From Paenibacillus chondroitinus NBRC 15376 (GTDB lineage Bacteria > Bacillota > Bacilli > Paenibacillales > NBRC-103111): a stretch of 64,000 nt of DNA. The notes beneath the pieces were generated by a model that searched no databases, was not told where the DNA came from, and worked only from the letters and a program-made list of their open reading frames with translations. Where the stretch lies: NCBI RefSeq assembly GCF_004000765.1, contig NZ_BILW01000004.1:124001-188000 (forward strand), given 5' to 3'. A program made the translations under genes and the position numbers. Below, one piece after another: positions 43,715 through 53,002 of this stretch (its first letter is position 1; every line of letters starts with the position of its first letter).

Positions 43715-44206
43715 TTAAATGACGTAATCGAGAACTTCACTGTATGGCAAATAACGATGAACGTCAGTAAGCGGTGGACTATAGACATGAATGGATACGG
43801 CGGGCTCATGGAACGGATTGCTAAGCTGATGGATTTGATCCTTCGGAGCTGTAAAATAGTCGCCTGTTCGAATCAAATCATCGCTATGAACAACCGGATA
43901 ACCTTCCGTGTCCAGATGGAATTTGGAATTGACAATATGGCCTTGAACCAAGCAGGCAGCTCCTATCGAAGCTCCGTGATTATGAATGGCTGTTGCAGCT
44001 GAGGCGGGAATGTGAATGATAATGACTTCAAGCTCTTTGTTGCTATAAATGACATTGCGGCCATAAGCTAGATTCAGGGGTTCAGTCTTATGATCAGGCA
44101 CCTCGTGAAATAAGCTGTTTACGGACTGAAGCGCAGATTTTAGTTGTTCTAATGAGGGTTCTTGCAATTTACAGAATGACTGCTCAATTGCTTCTATTAA
44201 CATCAT
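43715..44206 (-). CDS. Cysteine dioxygenase type I
   Basis: Non-haem iron enzyme oxidising cysteine to cysteine sulfinate. 163 residues from ATG 44206 behind caggaggcgg. The cupin iron ligands are visible as IHNHGASIG (two His, about residues 76-78) and DQIHQLSNP (third His, near 126). The family length is about 160-200. Its stop lies two bases from the fourth repeat unit. Role is probably control of excess cysteine; sulfur metabolism genes are nearby only in the broad sense (mtn genes). Confidence 0.88.
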   Translation of the reverse strand: MMLIEAIEQSFCKLQEPSLEQLKSALQSVNSLFHEVPDHKTEPLNLAYGRNVIYSNKELEVIIIHIPASAATAIHNHGASIGAACLVQGHIVNSKFHLDTEGYPVVHSDDLIRTGDYFTAPKDQIHQLSNPFHEPAVSIHVYSPPLTDVHRYLPYSEVLDYVI

Positions 44207-44356
44207 GGTTTCCGCCTCCTGGGCACTTGGTATCTCTTTATCAAAATTAATTAGAGAAACGATAAGATTTAATTATATTGTATGCTTTAGGAGGAGGAAG
44301 GGTTAGGGGAATTGGCATAATTTTAAAAAGAAATAGGTCATGAAATAACAAAAGAA

Positions 44357-45232
44357 TTAGACGCGAAACGGCGGCATTCGTCTACCATCGATATCCGTAA
44401 AACCATATTCGGCAGCTAGGGAACCAACCTCGTGAAGCAGTCCTGCCTTAAGGTGAACCTGCGGATCGGAGGCCAACGCCACAACGGCGCGCCCAATATA
44501 TTCAACGGATTCCGTCGGGTGTAACTCTTCAATTCGCATGAAGTCGGGATCGCCAGTTTCGAGGCCATAATGTTTATACACAGCTTCTGTTCGCATCCAA
44601 CCGGGAGCTAATGCCAATGCGGTTACGTCCAACTGGTTTGCTTTGAGATTTAGAGACATAGCACGGGTCATATTTACAACTGCACGTTTCACTGTGTCAT
44701 AAAATACATTCACCGGGTAATCGCCTCCGATGTCGGAGTAGACCCCCGTGTTAATAATTAAGCCGCGCTTCTGCTCAAGGAAGAAGGTGGACATGGCATA
44801 CCGGCTGGACACCATTTGTGCCCGTAAACCGGCATCAAACATGCTGTCCCAACGTCTCAAAGGCTGCTTCCAGAAAGGCGCTAAAAAATCATCTTTTTCA
44901 ATGTCCTCGTAACCGCCCCATGCGTTATTAACTACAAGATCAAGTGTGCCTTGCTCCTGTTTGATTTGCTCGTACAGCTTTTGAACATCGGCTTCAATCG
45001 TATGATCACATCGAACCGCAATTCCTACGCCGCCACGTGCAGTCACTTCATCCGCTGTATCCTCGATCGTACCTGTAAGATCTGTCTGAGAGGATTGTGC
45101 CCTTGTACTGCGGCCAGTCACATAAACGGTGGCACCTGCTTCACCAAGCACTAAGGCAATTCCACGGCCGGCACCCCGACTAGACCCTGTCACAAGTGCT
45201 ACCTGACCTTGAAGCTGTTTACTTTTCGTCAT
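44357..45232 (-). CDS. Short-chain dehydrogenase/reductase
   Basis: 291 residues from ATG 45232. Classical SDR features: cofactor motif TGSSRGAGRGIAL (residues 15-27), structural VVNNAWGG, and catalytic YDTVK (Tyr-x-x-x-Lys). An insertion around WKQPLRRWDSMFDAGLRAQ and the tail ADGR-like DIDGRRMPPFRV are typical of a subgroup of longer bacterial SDRs. Substrate unknown. Possibly cotranscribed upstream of cdo (150-base gap), but a separate promoter is equally possible. Confidence 0.85.
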   Translation of the reverse strand: MTKSKQLQGQVALVTGSSRGAGRGIALVLGEAGATVYVTGRSTRAQSSQTDLTGTIEDTADEVTARGGVGIAVRCDHTIEADVQKLYEQIKQEQGTLDLVVNNAWGGYEDIEKDDFLAPFWKQPLRRWDSMFDAGLRAQMVSSRYAMSTFFLEQKRGLIINTGVYSDIGGDYPVNVFYDTVKRAVVNMTRAMSLNLKANQLDVTALALAPGWMRTEAVYKHYGLETGDPDFMRIEELHPTESVEYIGRAVVALASDPQVHLKAGLLHEVGSLAAEYGFTDIDGRRMPPFRV

Positions 45233-45334
45233 CCTTTTATACCTCCATTAGTCATTCACCAAGTTACTTTGCACTTATAGTTTAACTCTATACGATGACA
45301 ATTCTTGTCATGGATTGAAAAGGCGCAAAAATGT

Positions 45335-46315
45335 TCATGTTTGTGAATCTTCCATGGTGCTGTATGCGTGAAGCATACGCTGAAGTTGTTCGCGAATCCA
45401 TTGCACCATTTCGGGTGGTTCTTCAACGACGGCATCTGCGCCCATGCTCAGGAAATATTTTGAGAAATAGAGCAGATTACTCCGGTGCATCTCACAAACT
45501 AATTCTCCGCTTCCGTCGGCATGAATCGTGACATCTTCATTGCTGCCATTGCTCCGCTCGTATGCTCGGACACCGGCAGGTGTAAGTTTGACGCGAAGTC
45601 TCATGTGTTCGGACGAATCCATATTCTGGCTTACTCCACCTGATAACCAATCAAGAATGGTGTAGTTCATAAGGTTTTTGCTAGGGTGATCTGGCTCGGC
45701 AGGTGCCAAGCTTTGCAAGCGATCTGTGCGAAATAGCAGGATGCGATCTTTTTGAAAACAATAAGATGGAAAATACCAATAACCATTCGATGCGTAAATG
45801 CCGATGGGCTGTATGGTACGTTCCGTTGCACCATCTTTGGAAGCGTAGGTGATGTGAAGGGGGAGACCATCGATCGAAGCCTCCAGAAGCTGCTCCAAGT
45901 AAGGAGAACTTTGTGTGCGGGTAGGTGTCCAAAATGACACACGATTCTTGAGTGCATCAATTCGCTTCTTCGTATCCGTCGGAAGATAGTGATAAAACTT
46001 GCCTAGCGCTGACGTCGATTCTGCAGCAAAAGGCAGCGCTCCATAATACTGGAGCGACTGAAAGGCGAAGAACATCGCGACCGCCTCTTGTTCCGTGAAC
46101 AAAATAGGAGGGAGCATCCGCTTTTTCAGCAAGCGATAGCCGCCATGCGGGCCGAACTCCGTATAGAGCGGCATTCCGAGCTCGCTTAGCTCCTGTAAAT
46201 CGCGATGCATGGTGCGTTCCGAGACGCCGAATTCCTGGGCGAGCTCTTTGGTCGTGAACGCCATGCGTTCATTAACGACCATCATAAGCTGGATCAAACG
46301 CTGTGTTTTGTTCAT
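45335..46315 (-). CDS. HTH-WYL (YafY-family) transcriptional regulator
   Basis: 326 residues from ATG 46315 behind caggaggaaacg. N-terminal HTH_11 winged helix (FTTKELAQEFGVSERTMHRD, residues about 18-37), then a WYL ligand-sensing domain (about 140-215) and a C-terminal WCX-like domain. Such proteins bind small ligands or nucleic acid. It lies upstream of the SDR gene on the same strand, so the SDR may be a target. Confidence 0.85.
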   Translation of the reverse strand: MNKTQRLIQLMMVVNERMAFTTKELAQEFGVSERTMHRDLQELSELGMPLYTEFGPHGGYRLLKKRMLPPILFTEQEAVAMFFAFQSLQYYGALPFAAESTSALGKFYHYLPTDTKKRIDALKNRVSFWTPTRTQSSPYLEQLLEASIDGLPLHITYASKDGATERTIQPIGIYASNGYWYFPSYCFQKDRILLFRTDRLQSLAPAEPDHPSKNLMNYTILDWLSGGVSQNMDSSEHMRLRVKLTPAGVRAYERSNGSNEDVTIHADGSGELVCEMHRSNLLYFSKYFLSMGADAVVEEPPEMVQWIREQLQRMLHAYSTMEDSQT

Positions 46316-46345
46316 GACAGTACGTTTCCTCCTGTACGTGTAAAG

Positions 46346-47239
46346 CTATCCAATTGTTCGCATAACCTCTTTCATCGTGCTGACGAAAGCTTCGGCTGCT
46401 TTGGAGAGGTATCTGCCCTTGCGGTAAGCGATGACAAGTGTTCGGGTCGGTCGGCCTTCCAAGGTAAGGTGAACGGGAGACAACTCGCTGAAGCTGCGTT
46501 TTGAGATCAAATAGGGCACGAATGCGATGCCCATTCCGGCTGCCACAAGCGATTGGACTGTTTCCATGTTGCTGGATTCGAACACGATATTAGGGACAAT
46601 CCCGGCATTTTGGCAGAGATCAAGCGTAAGCTTTCGAAAACCTTGGCCTTTTTTTAAGGCGATGAAGGCTTCTTTTTCCAACTGCGAGATACTGATCGGT
46701 TCCTGGGCCTGCGTTAACGGATGGCGCGGGGGCACGGCAAGGACAATTTCTTCTTCCAGCAGCGTTTCATATATAAGCGATTCTTCCCTCAGCGGCAAGG
46801 ACAGGAGAGAAATATCAGTTTGCCCGTTCATGGTCAATGTCTCCAGGTTCGCTGAAGTTTCTTCAACGAGTGAAATTTCAATATCGGGATAAGCGGTTTG
46901 GAAAGCAGGGACTACAAAAGGAAGGATTGTCGATCCCGTGATAGGCATACTGCCGACGACGAGGCGCCCTTTTTTCATCTGTGAAATGTCTTCCATTTCT
47001 TTTTTGAGCTGCTCCACCATATCAAGAATTTTTTGTGATTTCTCGACGAATAAAGAGCCGGCATGCGTAAGTTCAACGGAGTTTGTACTGCGTTGGAACA
47101 GAAGAACGCCAATCTCTTTCTCTAGCTTGGACAATTGCTGACTGAGTGAGGGCTGGGCGATATGAAGTTTTTCTGCGGCTCGCGAGAAGTTTCGTTCAAT
47201 GGCAATCTGAATGGCATATTGTAGTTGGCGTAGTTCCAA
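46346..47239 (-). CDS. LysR-family transcriptional regulator
   Basis: 297 residues. The frame begins at TTG 47239 behind taggag; no ATG fits the family start MELRQLQYAI. N-terminal winged helix with FSRAAEKLHIAQPSLSQQLS (residues 18-37) and the helix SKLEKEIGVLLFQR; periplasmic-binding-like effector domain from about residue 92. CynR/CysL-like in outline; the effector and target are unknown. It ends 30 bases before the WYL regulator start. Confidence 0.9.
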   Translation of the reverse strand: MELRQLQYAIQIAIERNFSRAAEKLHIAQPSLSQQLSKLEKEIGVLLFQRSTNSVELTHAGSLFVEKSQKILDMVEQLKKEMEDISQMKKGRLVVGSMPITGSTILPFVVPAFQTAYPDIEISLVEETSANLETLTMNGQTDISLLSLPLREESLIYETLLEEEIVLAVPPRHPLTQAQEPISISQLEKEAFIALKKGQGFRKLTLDLCQNAGIVPNIVFESSNMETVQSLVAAGMGIAFVPYLISKRSFSELSPVHLTLEGRPTRTLVIAYRKGRYLSKAAEAFVSTMKEVMRTIG

Positions 47240-47324
47240 TGATTTTACAACTCCTAAAATAAATGATGAGGTTAAACATGTTTATTTATCATAGCTCATG
47301 ATCGTATTTTAGCATAATCCATAA

Positions 47325-47377
47325 ATAAAAAGAGACTGTCACACAAGCAGAATAAATCTACTTGCGGACAGTCTCTT
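47325..47377 (-). terminator. Terminator of the siderophore uptake operon
   Basis: Perfect 11-base stem AAGAGACTGTC / GACAGTCTCTT with an inner CAAG / CTTG, followed on the minus strand by TTTTTATTT. Confidence 0.85.
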
Positions 47378-47391
47378 CATACCTCGCTATG

Positions 47392-49455
47392 TTACCTCTT
47401 CACGGTACTCCGGTACATCAGGAACAGTAAATACGGTGCGCCAATGACAGCAACAACGATGCCGGAAGGGATTTCTTTGGGAATGGCGATCACTTTCCCG
47501 ATAATATCCGCAATGACTAGCAAAATGGCGCCAATCAAAGCGGATAGGACAACCGATTTCTGGTGACGCTGGCCCATGAAAATCCGAACGGCATGAGGAG
47601 CGAGCAGCCCGATGAAAGATATGGTGCCAACGCAAGCTACTGCGATCGCCGCTATTATAACTCCGATGCTTGCCGTAATCAGGCGGGTTTTCTGCAGCTT
47701 AAGGCCTAAACCAAGCGAGACAAGATCTCCAAAAGCAAGTAAATCCACACGACGGCCAAGCAGCCAAGCGATGGGCAAGAGGATAATCATGGCCACGCTC
47801 AATTGCCAGAATTCCAGCCAACCTCTGGCATATGTGCTCCCAGCTAACCAAGTTAGAGCTGGAGCAGCGCCGAGTTTGGATTTAATGATCAGGAACTGGA
47901 TGACAGCTGATCCAAGCGCAGATATCGCAATCCCGACAAGAATTAATACGACGGGATTCAGCCCTTTTTTCCATGCCAGCACATACACACTGCCGGCCGA
48001 GAGGAGAGCGCCGGCCATCGCGCCGATCGGTACCCACATGCCCGAAGCCGTTGGCCAGATGGTGAGGACAAGAAGTGCTCCCATGCCAGCACCTGTCGTT
48101 ACACCGACAACGGAAGGGTCGGCAAGCGGATTGCGAACGGCGCCTTGCATCATGGAGCCTGCAATCGCTAGCGAGGCTCCGGCAAGTGCGGCTACGAGCA
48201 CGCGAGGCAAACGTAAGTTAAAGATGACGTTGCTCGACATCTCGGGTCCGCCGCCGGATAGAACGGCAAGGACATCTGCAAAAGGAATTTTTAAAGCGCC
48301 AGCGGATAATCCGGTCAGAATAAGCGCAAGCAGAGAGGCGGATGCCAGCAAAATTAGCAAGGGATACGGAATTTTGCTGCCGATGAAGCCGACGCCCATC
48401 GAGGATCCGCTATCCGACGAAGCTTGCATCTTGGAACCGCGAACAGCAAGCCAAATGAGCCAGGGAGCTCCAAGAACGGCGGTGACGGAGCCGGCAGGCA
48501 GTTCGCCAAGCGTGCTGCGAAACATTTTCGCAATCGTATCCGCCGAAATCAGCACAACCGCTCCCCATAATGCGCTGCCCGGGATCAAAAACCTATGACG
48601 TCTGAGGCCAATCAATCGGATCAAATGTGGGGCGATGAGCCCGACAAAGCCAATCGGACCTACGACACTTACCGTCACTCCGGCCAGTAAAATGGCAGCA
48701 GCAAGCGCCATGAAACGAATTAAATTGACATTCTCACCTAGTGAAACAGCCGTTTCCTCATTCAGCTCCAGCATATCCAGCTTCTGACTGAACAAAAGGG
48801 CAGCAACCAGCCCGATCAATATCCAAGGAAGTGCGTAGCGTACTCCAAGCCAATCATTTTGCCCTAATGCGCCTGAGCCCCACATAAACAGACCGTTGGT
48901 CTCATTCTCATACATAATTTGCAGACCGCTTGTAAAGGCAGACAATACGAGGGAAACGATCATACCTGCCAAAGCCATGCGCAGTGGAGTACTTTTGCGA
49001 CCCCCTGACATGAAGTAAGCCATGACGGCTGCGCCGCATGCGCCAATGAGTGCCAAAAGCAGTGAATGATCCGACTTTAAGCCAGGAAAGTAAACGGCTG
49101 CAAGCACGATGATAAAATAAGAACCTGCATTCAAGCCTAGTGTTGAAGCGGATGCCAATGGATTGCGGGTAACGGTTTGGAGCAGCGCTCCTGCAACCGC
49201 AAGCGAAGCTCCGGCCAGGAGGCCGATGACCGCCCGCGGCAAGCGAAGCCCCCGAACCATATGATGGTCGGGGGTATCTTGCGGATGCAGCAATGCGTTC
49301 ACGATGGTATGAACAGTAAGGTTGGCTTCTCCCTGCGTGATGTTCAGGAACAGAACAAGAAGCAGAGCCAGAAGGCCTCCTCCAAAAACGAAAAAGGCTT
49401 TCCATGTCGTTTGCCGATTTATAAAAAGGTCTGTTTTTAACTTAATCTGGCTCAT
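47392..49455 (-). CDS. Fused double FecCD-type siderophore ABC permease (FhuB-like)
   Basis: 687 residues in which two complete FecCD permease domains (about 10-345 and 355-687) are joined in one chain. Each half carries a matching conserved set: first LRLPRAVIGLLAGASLAVAG and NPLASASTLGLNAG, then LRLPRVLVAALAGASLAIAG and NPLADPSVVGVTTGAG; each has GPIGFVGLIAPHLIR- or GTISFIGLLAPHAVR-type ATPase-contact loops. About 20 helices. The start ATG 49455 overlaps the binding-protein stop. No ATPase gene is present, so a shared ATPase encoded elsewhere is expected. Confidence 0.94.
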   Translation of the reverse strand: MSQIKLKTDLFINRQTTWKAFFVFGGGLLALLLVLFLNITQGEANLTVHTIVNALLHPQDTPDHHMVRGLRLPRAVIGLLAGASLAVAGALLQTVTRNPLASASTLGLNAGSYFIIVLAAVYFPGLKSDHSLLLALIGACGAAVMAYFMSGGRKSTPLRMALAGMIVSLVLSAFTSGLQIMYENETNGLFMWGSGALGQNDWLGVRYALPWILIGLVAALLFSQKLDMLELNEETAVSLGENVNLIRFMALAAAILLAGVTVSVVGPIGFVGLIAPHLIRLIGLRRHRFLIPGSALWGAVVLISADTIAKMFRSTLGELPAGSVTAVLGAPWLIWLAVRGSKMQASSDSGSSMGVGFIGSKIPYPLLILLASASLLALILTGLSAGALKIPFADVLAVLSGGGPEMSSNVIFNLRLPRVLVAALAGASLAIAGSMMQGAVRNPLADPSVVGVTTGAGMGALLVLTIWPTASGMWVPIGAMAGALLSAGSVYVLAWKKGLNPVVLILVGIAISALGSAVIQFLIIKSKLGAAPALTWLAGSTYARGWLEFWQLSVAMIILLPIAWLLGRRVDLLAFGDLVSLGLGLKLQKTRLITASIGVIIAAIAVACVGTISFIGLLAPHAVRIFMGQRHQKSVVLSALIGAILLVIADIIGKVIAIPKEIPSGIVVAVIGAPYLLFLMYRSTVKR

Positions 49456-50465
49456 TTGGTTAACGCGTTAGCTGTCAACTCGGCAAATAGTTTTGCGGAC
49501 AATGGACCGCCGAACGGCCAAGTGTTGCCAGGCAGCTTGTAGGTTTTGTTCTCTTTTACAAAGGAAAGACCTTTCCAAACGGCATTATCTTTGAGTTGCT
49601 TCTCAAACACATTGTCGTTGTCTTGCACGATGTAAATAAAGTTGGCATTTTGCACAGCTGGCAGTGCTTCCACGGAAGCGGTCGAGTAGCCGTACATTTC
49701 AAATTTAGTAGCTTTAAATACGTTTTTCAATCCGATGCGCTGAAGAACTTGTACAGCCATGGAGTTGTCCAGGAACATGCGAAGATCTGCATTGTTTTGA
49801 TTGCTGAAAGCTTGTGTAAGTGCGACTTCAGCGCCATCTTTTTTAGCAGCGGCAAGTTTATCTTTCGTATCTGCGTATGCTTTTTGAAGGTCGGCAAGCA
49901 CTTTGTCGCCTTCCGCTTTTTTACCAACAACATCAGCAATCGTTTTGAAGGTGTTTTCCATCTCCGCATATTGATCGCCTTTTCCTTCAGCAGGGTAGGA
50001 GTTAAAAACGATAGTAGGTGCGATTTTTTTGAGTGCCTCATAGTTTTTGCTTGAACGCAGTGTGCTGGTAATAATGAGATCAGGCTTGAGACCTGTAATA
50101 GTTTCCAGGTTAGGTTCTTGACGGGTTCCTACATCAACGACAGAAGCATCCAAAGCAGGTGTTACGTTTACCCAATTTGCATAACCTTTTTTATCAGCAG
50201 ACCCTACTGGTTGAATACCAACGGCGAGCAAGTCTTCCGCATAGGTCCACTCTAAAGTGACGATCCGTTTAGGAGTACCTTTAATTTCGGTCGTCCCTAG
50301 ATCATGTGTGATGGTTTTGACAGTGTCAGCAGCAGCCGTAGCGGCAGCAGACGCAGCTGGCGAAGCTGTTGAACTGGTGGTATTAGCCGCATTACCGCAA
50401 GCAGCAGTAAGGAAAAGCATGACCAGTGAAGCAGTAACCGTTAATGGTTTTACAATTTTAAGCAC
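49452..50465 (-). CDS. Iron-siderophore ABC transporter substrate-binding lipoprotein
   Basis: 337 residues from GTG 50465 behind ataggaggg. Signal peptide ending FLTAAC (lipidation Cys near residue 23), an Ala/Ser/Thr-rich linker (about 25-48), then a class III periplasmic binding fold (TroA/FhuD type): PKRIVTLEWTYAEDLLAVGI, LKPDLIITST and the C-terminal lobe. Which siderophore is bound cannot be told. The operon is under a Fur box. Confidence 0.92.
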   Translation of the reverse strand: MLKIVKPLTVTASLVMLFLTAACGNAANTTSSTASPAASAAATAAADTVKTITHDLGTTEIKGTPKRIVTLEWTYAEDLLAVGIQPVGSADKKGYANWVNVTPALDASVVDVGTRQEPNLETITGLKPDLIITSTLRSSKNYEALKKIAPTIVFNSYPAEGKGDQYAEMENTFKTIADVVGKKAEGDKVLADLQKAYADTKDKLAAAKKDGAEVALTQAFSNQNNADLRMFLDNSMAVQVLQRIGLKNVFKATKFEMYGYSTASVEALPAVQNANFIYIVQDNDNVFEKQLKDNAVWKGLSFVKENKTYKLPGNTWPFGGPLSAKLFAELTANALTK

Positions 50466-50531
50466 AAATAAACCCTCCTATAATATGTATCTATAAATGG
50501 ATAAAAATGATGGGTGTTTCAATCCCACTGA

Positions 50532-50550
50532 GAGAATGATAATCATTATC
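50532..50550. promoter_or_regulatory. Fur box
   Basis: GAGAATGATAATCATTATC matches the 19-base Fur consensus GATAATGATAATCATTATC at 18 of 19 positions. It overlaps the -10 region and spacer of the operon promoter, so iron-loaded Fur would block transcription. Confidence 0.9.
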
Positions 50551-50564
50551 ACTAATTATGTCAA
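50536..50564 (-). promoter_or_regulatory. Promoter of the siderophore uptake operon
   Basis: On the minus strand: TTGACA (50564-50559), 17-base spacer, TATCAT (50541-50536), about 70 bases from the start codon, with the Fur box across the -10. Confidence 0.78.
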
Positions 50565-50614
50565 TATTTTATTAAATTATAGGATTAATCTATCAAGCTT
50601 ATAGTTATTATATC

Positions 50615-50644
50615 TTGGAGCAATGATAGTAATCGTGCTAAACT
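50615..50644 (+). promoter_or_regulatory. Candidate promoter for leuCD
   Basis: TTGGAG (50615-50620), 18-base spacer, TAAACT (50639-50644), about 60 bases ahead of leuC. Confidence 0.35.
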
Positions 50645-50702
50645 ACGTTATGAGGGTAAGACATTAACAAATTGAGCGGATAATGACAAGAGGTGACTGG
50701 GT

Positions 50703-52124
50703 ATGAGTAAAAAGACGATGTTCGAAAAAATCTGGGATAATCACGTAATTAACCAGGAAGAAGGCAAACCTAGCGTAATTTATATCGACTTGCAGCTGGT
50801 CCATGAAGTAACATCGCCGCAAGCATTCGAAGGGCTTCGCATGTCAGGCCGTAAAGTACGCAGACCTGATCTGACTTTCGCAACGATGGATCATAACGTT
50901 CCAACGAAAGATCGTTACAATATTACAGATCCTATTTCCAAGCAACAAATTGACACACTTTCACAAAACTGCCGTGACTTCGGCGTTACACTATTCGATC
51001 TTGACAGTATCGATCAAGGTGTCGTGCACGTTATGGGACCTGAGCTTGGTCTAACGCACCCAGGTAAAACGATCGTTTGCGGCGATAGCCACACATCGAC
51101 ACACGGTGCTTTCGGAGCGCTTGCATTCGGTATTGGTACAAGTGAAGTTGAGCACGTTCTTGCTACGCAAACGCTGCAGCAATCCAAAGCCAAAACACTT
51201 GAAGTTCGCATTACGGGAAGCTTGAAACCAGGCGTAACAGCGAAGGACTTAATCCTTGGCGTTATTGCGAAATACGGCACGGATTTTGCTACTGGTTACG
51301 TTATCGAGTATACAGGCGAAGCCATTCGCGGTCTTTCCATGGAAGAGCGTATGACGGTATGTAACATGTCCATCGAAGGCGGAGCTAGAGCAGGATTGAT
51401 TGCTCCAGACGAAACGACTTTCAACTACCTGCGTGGTCGTGAGTACGTGCCTCAAGGCGCTGATTTCGATGCAGCTGTTGGGGAATGGTCCAAGTATGTA
51501 ACGGACGAAGGCGCGACGTATGACTGGGTCGTTGAGTTTGACGCTGATTCCTTGATTCCGCAAGTAACTTGGGGAACTAGCCCGGGCATGGGTACAAGCG
51601 TAACAGCACTTGTTCCGGATCCACAAAGTTTTGAAACCGAAAATGAACGTAAAGCAGCTGAAAAAGCGCTTGAATATATGGATTTAACACCAGGTACACC
51701 AATGACAGATCTGAAAGTCGACTATGTTTTCATCGGTTCCTGTACGAACGGACGTATTGAAGATCTTCGCGCAGCTGCAAAAATCGCTCAAGGATACTCT
51801 GTTGATCCTAGCGTGACGGCTATCGTGGTTCCAGGATCCGGCCGCGTCAAAATTCAAGCTGAAAAAGAAGGCTTGGACAAAATTTTTACAGCTGCGGGCT
51901 TCGAATGGCGTGACGCTGGCTGCAGTATGTGCTTGGCGATGAACCCGGACGTTCTGCAACCTGGCCAACGTTGTGCATCGACTTCCAACCGTAACTTCGA
52001 AGGCCGTCAAGGCCGCGGTGGACGTACGCATCTCGTGTCCCCAGCGATGGCTGTTGCTGCAGCGATCAAAGGTCATTTCTATGATGTTCGTGATTGGGAA
52101 ATTAAAGAATACCAACAAGCTTAA
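50703..52124 (+). CDS. leuC: 3-isopropylmalate dehydratase large subunit
   Basis: 473 residues from ATG 50703 behind aagaggtgac. Aconitase-type enzyme isomerising 2- to 3-isopropylmalate in leucine synthesis. Motifs: [35 protein letters not shown], 4Fe-4S cysteines in [13 protein letters not shown] and [11 protein letters not shown], and [20 protein letters not shown] near the C-terminus. Followed by leuD after 27 bases; leuA and leuB are not in the window. Confidence 0.97.
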   Translation: MSKKTMFEKIWDNHVINQEEGKPSVIYIDLQLVHEVTSPQAFEGLRMSGRKVRRPDLTFATMDHNVPTKDRYNITDPISKQQIDTLSQNCRDFGVTLFDLDSIDQGVVHVMGPELGLTHPGKTIVCGDSHTSTHGAFGALAFGIGTSEVEHVLATQTLQQSKAKTLEVRITGSLKPGVTAKDLILGVIAKYGTDFATGYVIEYTGEAIRGLSMEERMTVCNMSIEGGARAGLIAPDETTFNYLRGREYVPQGADFDAAVGEWSKYVTDEGATYDWVVEFDADSLIPQVTWGTSPGMGTSVTALVPDPQSFETENERKAAEKALEYMDLTPGTPMTDLKVDYVFIGSCTNGRIEDLRAAAKIAQGYSVDPSVTAIVVPGSGRVKIQAEKEGLDKIFTAAGFEWRDAGCSMCLAMNPDVLQPGQRCASTSNRNFEGRQGRGGRTHLVSPAMAVAAAIKGHFYDVRDWEIKEYQQA

Positions 52125-52151
52125 TTTTGGCTGATTAAGGAGAATGAAAAC

Positions 52152-52757
52152 ATGGAAGCTTTCAAACAACATACAGGCCTCGTCGGTCCTGTGGATCGTG
52201 TCAATGTAGATACAGATGCAATTATTCCTAAGCAATTTCTTAAAAGAATTGAGCGTTCCGGCTTCGGCCAATTCCTGTTCTTCGAATGGAGATGGGATGA
52301 AGCGGGTAACGTGATCGAGAGCTTTCCTCTGAATCAGGATCGCTATCAGGGCGCTTCCGTTTTGCTCTCCAGAGCGAACTTCGGCTGCGGATCTTCCCGT
52401 GAGCACGCGCCATGGGCGATTCAAGATTTTGGCTTCCGCGTCATCATTGCACCTTCTTATGCGGATATTTTCTATAACAACTGCTTCAAAAACAGCATTT
52501 TGCCAATTAAACTTTCGGAAGAACAAGTGGATGATTTGTTTAACCGCACAGCACAGCATGAAGGTTACAAGCTAAATGTTGATCTGGAGAACAACAAGCT
52601 TACAGACGATTATGGACTGGAAATTAGCTTTAACATCGACGAGCACCGTCGTCAGTTTTTGCTGCAAGGTTTGGACGATATCGGTTTAACACTCCAGCAT
52701 GAAGACAAAATTACGGCTTACGAGCAAGCTCACGCAAAGCGTTTGGCTTATAAATAA
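52152..52757 (+). CDS. leuD: 3-isopropylmalate dehydratase small subunit
   Basis: 201 residues from ATG 52152 behind taaggag. Swivel domain that completes the LeuC active site: [39 protein letters not shown], and [12 protein letters not shown]. Length normal for the Firmicute type. A terminator follows directly. Confidence 0.97.
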   Translation: MEAFKQHTGLVGPVDRVNVDTDAIIPKQFLKRIERSGFGQFLFFEWRWDEAGNVIESFPLNQDRYQGASVLLSRANFGCGSSREHAPWAIQDFGFRVIIAPSYADIFYNNCFKNSILPIKLSEEQVDDLFNRTAQHEGYKLNVDLENNKLTDDYGLEISFNIDEHRRQFLLQGLDDIGLTLQHEDKITAYEQAHAKRLAYK

Positions 52758-52767
52758 GTTCGGGTCG

Positions 52768-52811
52768 AAGACGCATCTCTATGGGGACCCCATGGGATGT
52801 GTCTTTTTTTT
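52768..52811 (+). terminator. Terminator of leuCD
   Basis: AAGACGCATC...CATGGGG / CCCCATG...GATGTGTCTT stem (wobbles at two positions) followed by eight T. Confidence 0.9.
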
Positions 52812-53002
52812 GTTTATTTTTTATGCAACTTTTGGTAGTTTGATACGTCTAATAGATTACTAGATTGTCGAACGGACGGGGGTTTTGCTGTCGGGCTAAG
52901 TGACTAATTTGAGATAAAGGACAATTGCTGCTAGGTTTTGAGAGACAGAGTTCTCATTTTTGTGATTACGACTATAATTCCGACAATATATAGAGGTGAA
53001 TG

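Noticed and set aside
43640-44002. Plus-strand open frames across the repeat cluster and cdo
   Set aside because: They lack ribosome binding sites and run antisense to a gene with clear cupin iron ligands.
47612-48598. Long open frame on the plus strand inside the siderophore permease gene
   Set aside because: It is antisense to a fully supported double FecCD permease, has no ribosome binding site, and its composition follows the codon pattern of the opposite strand.
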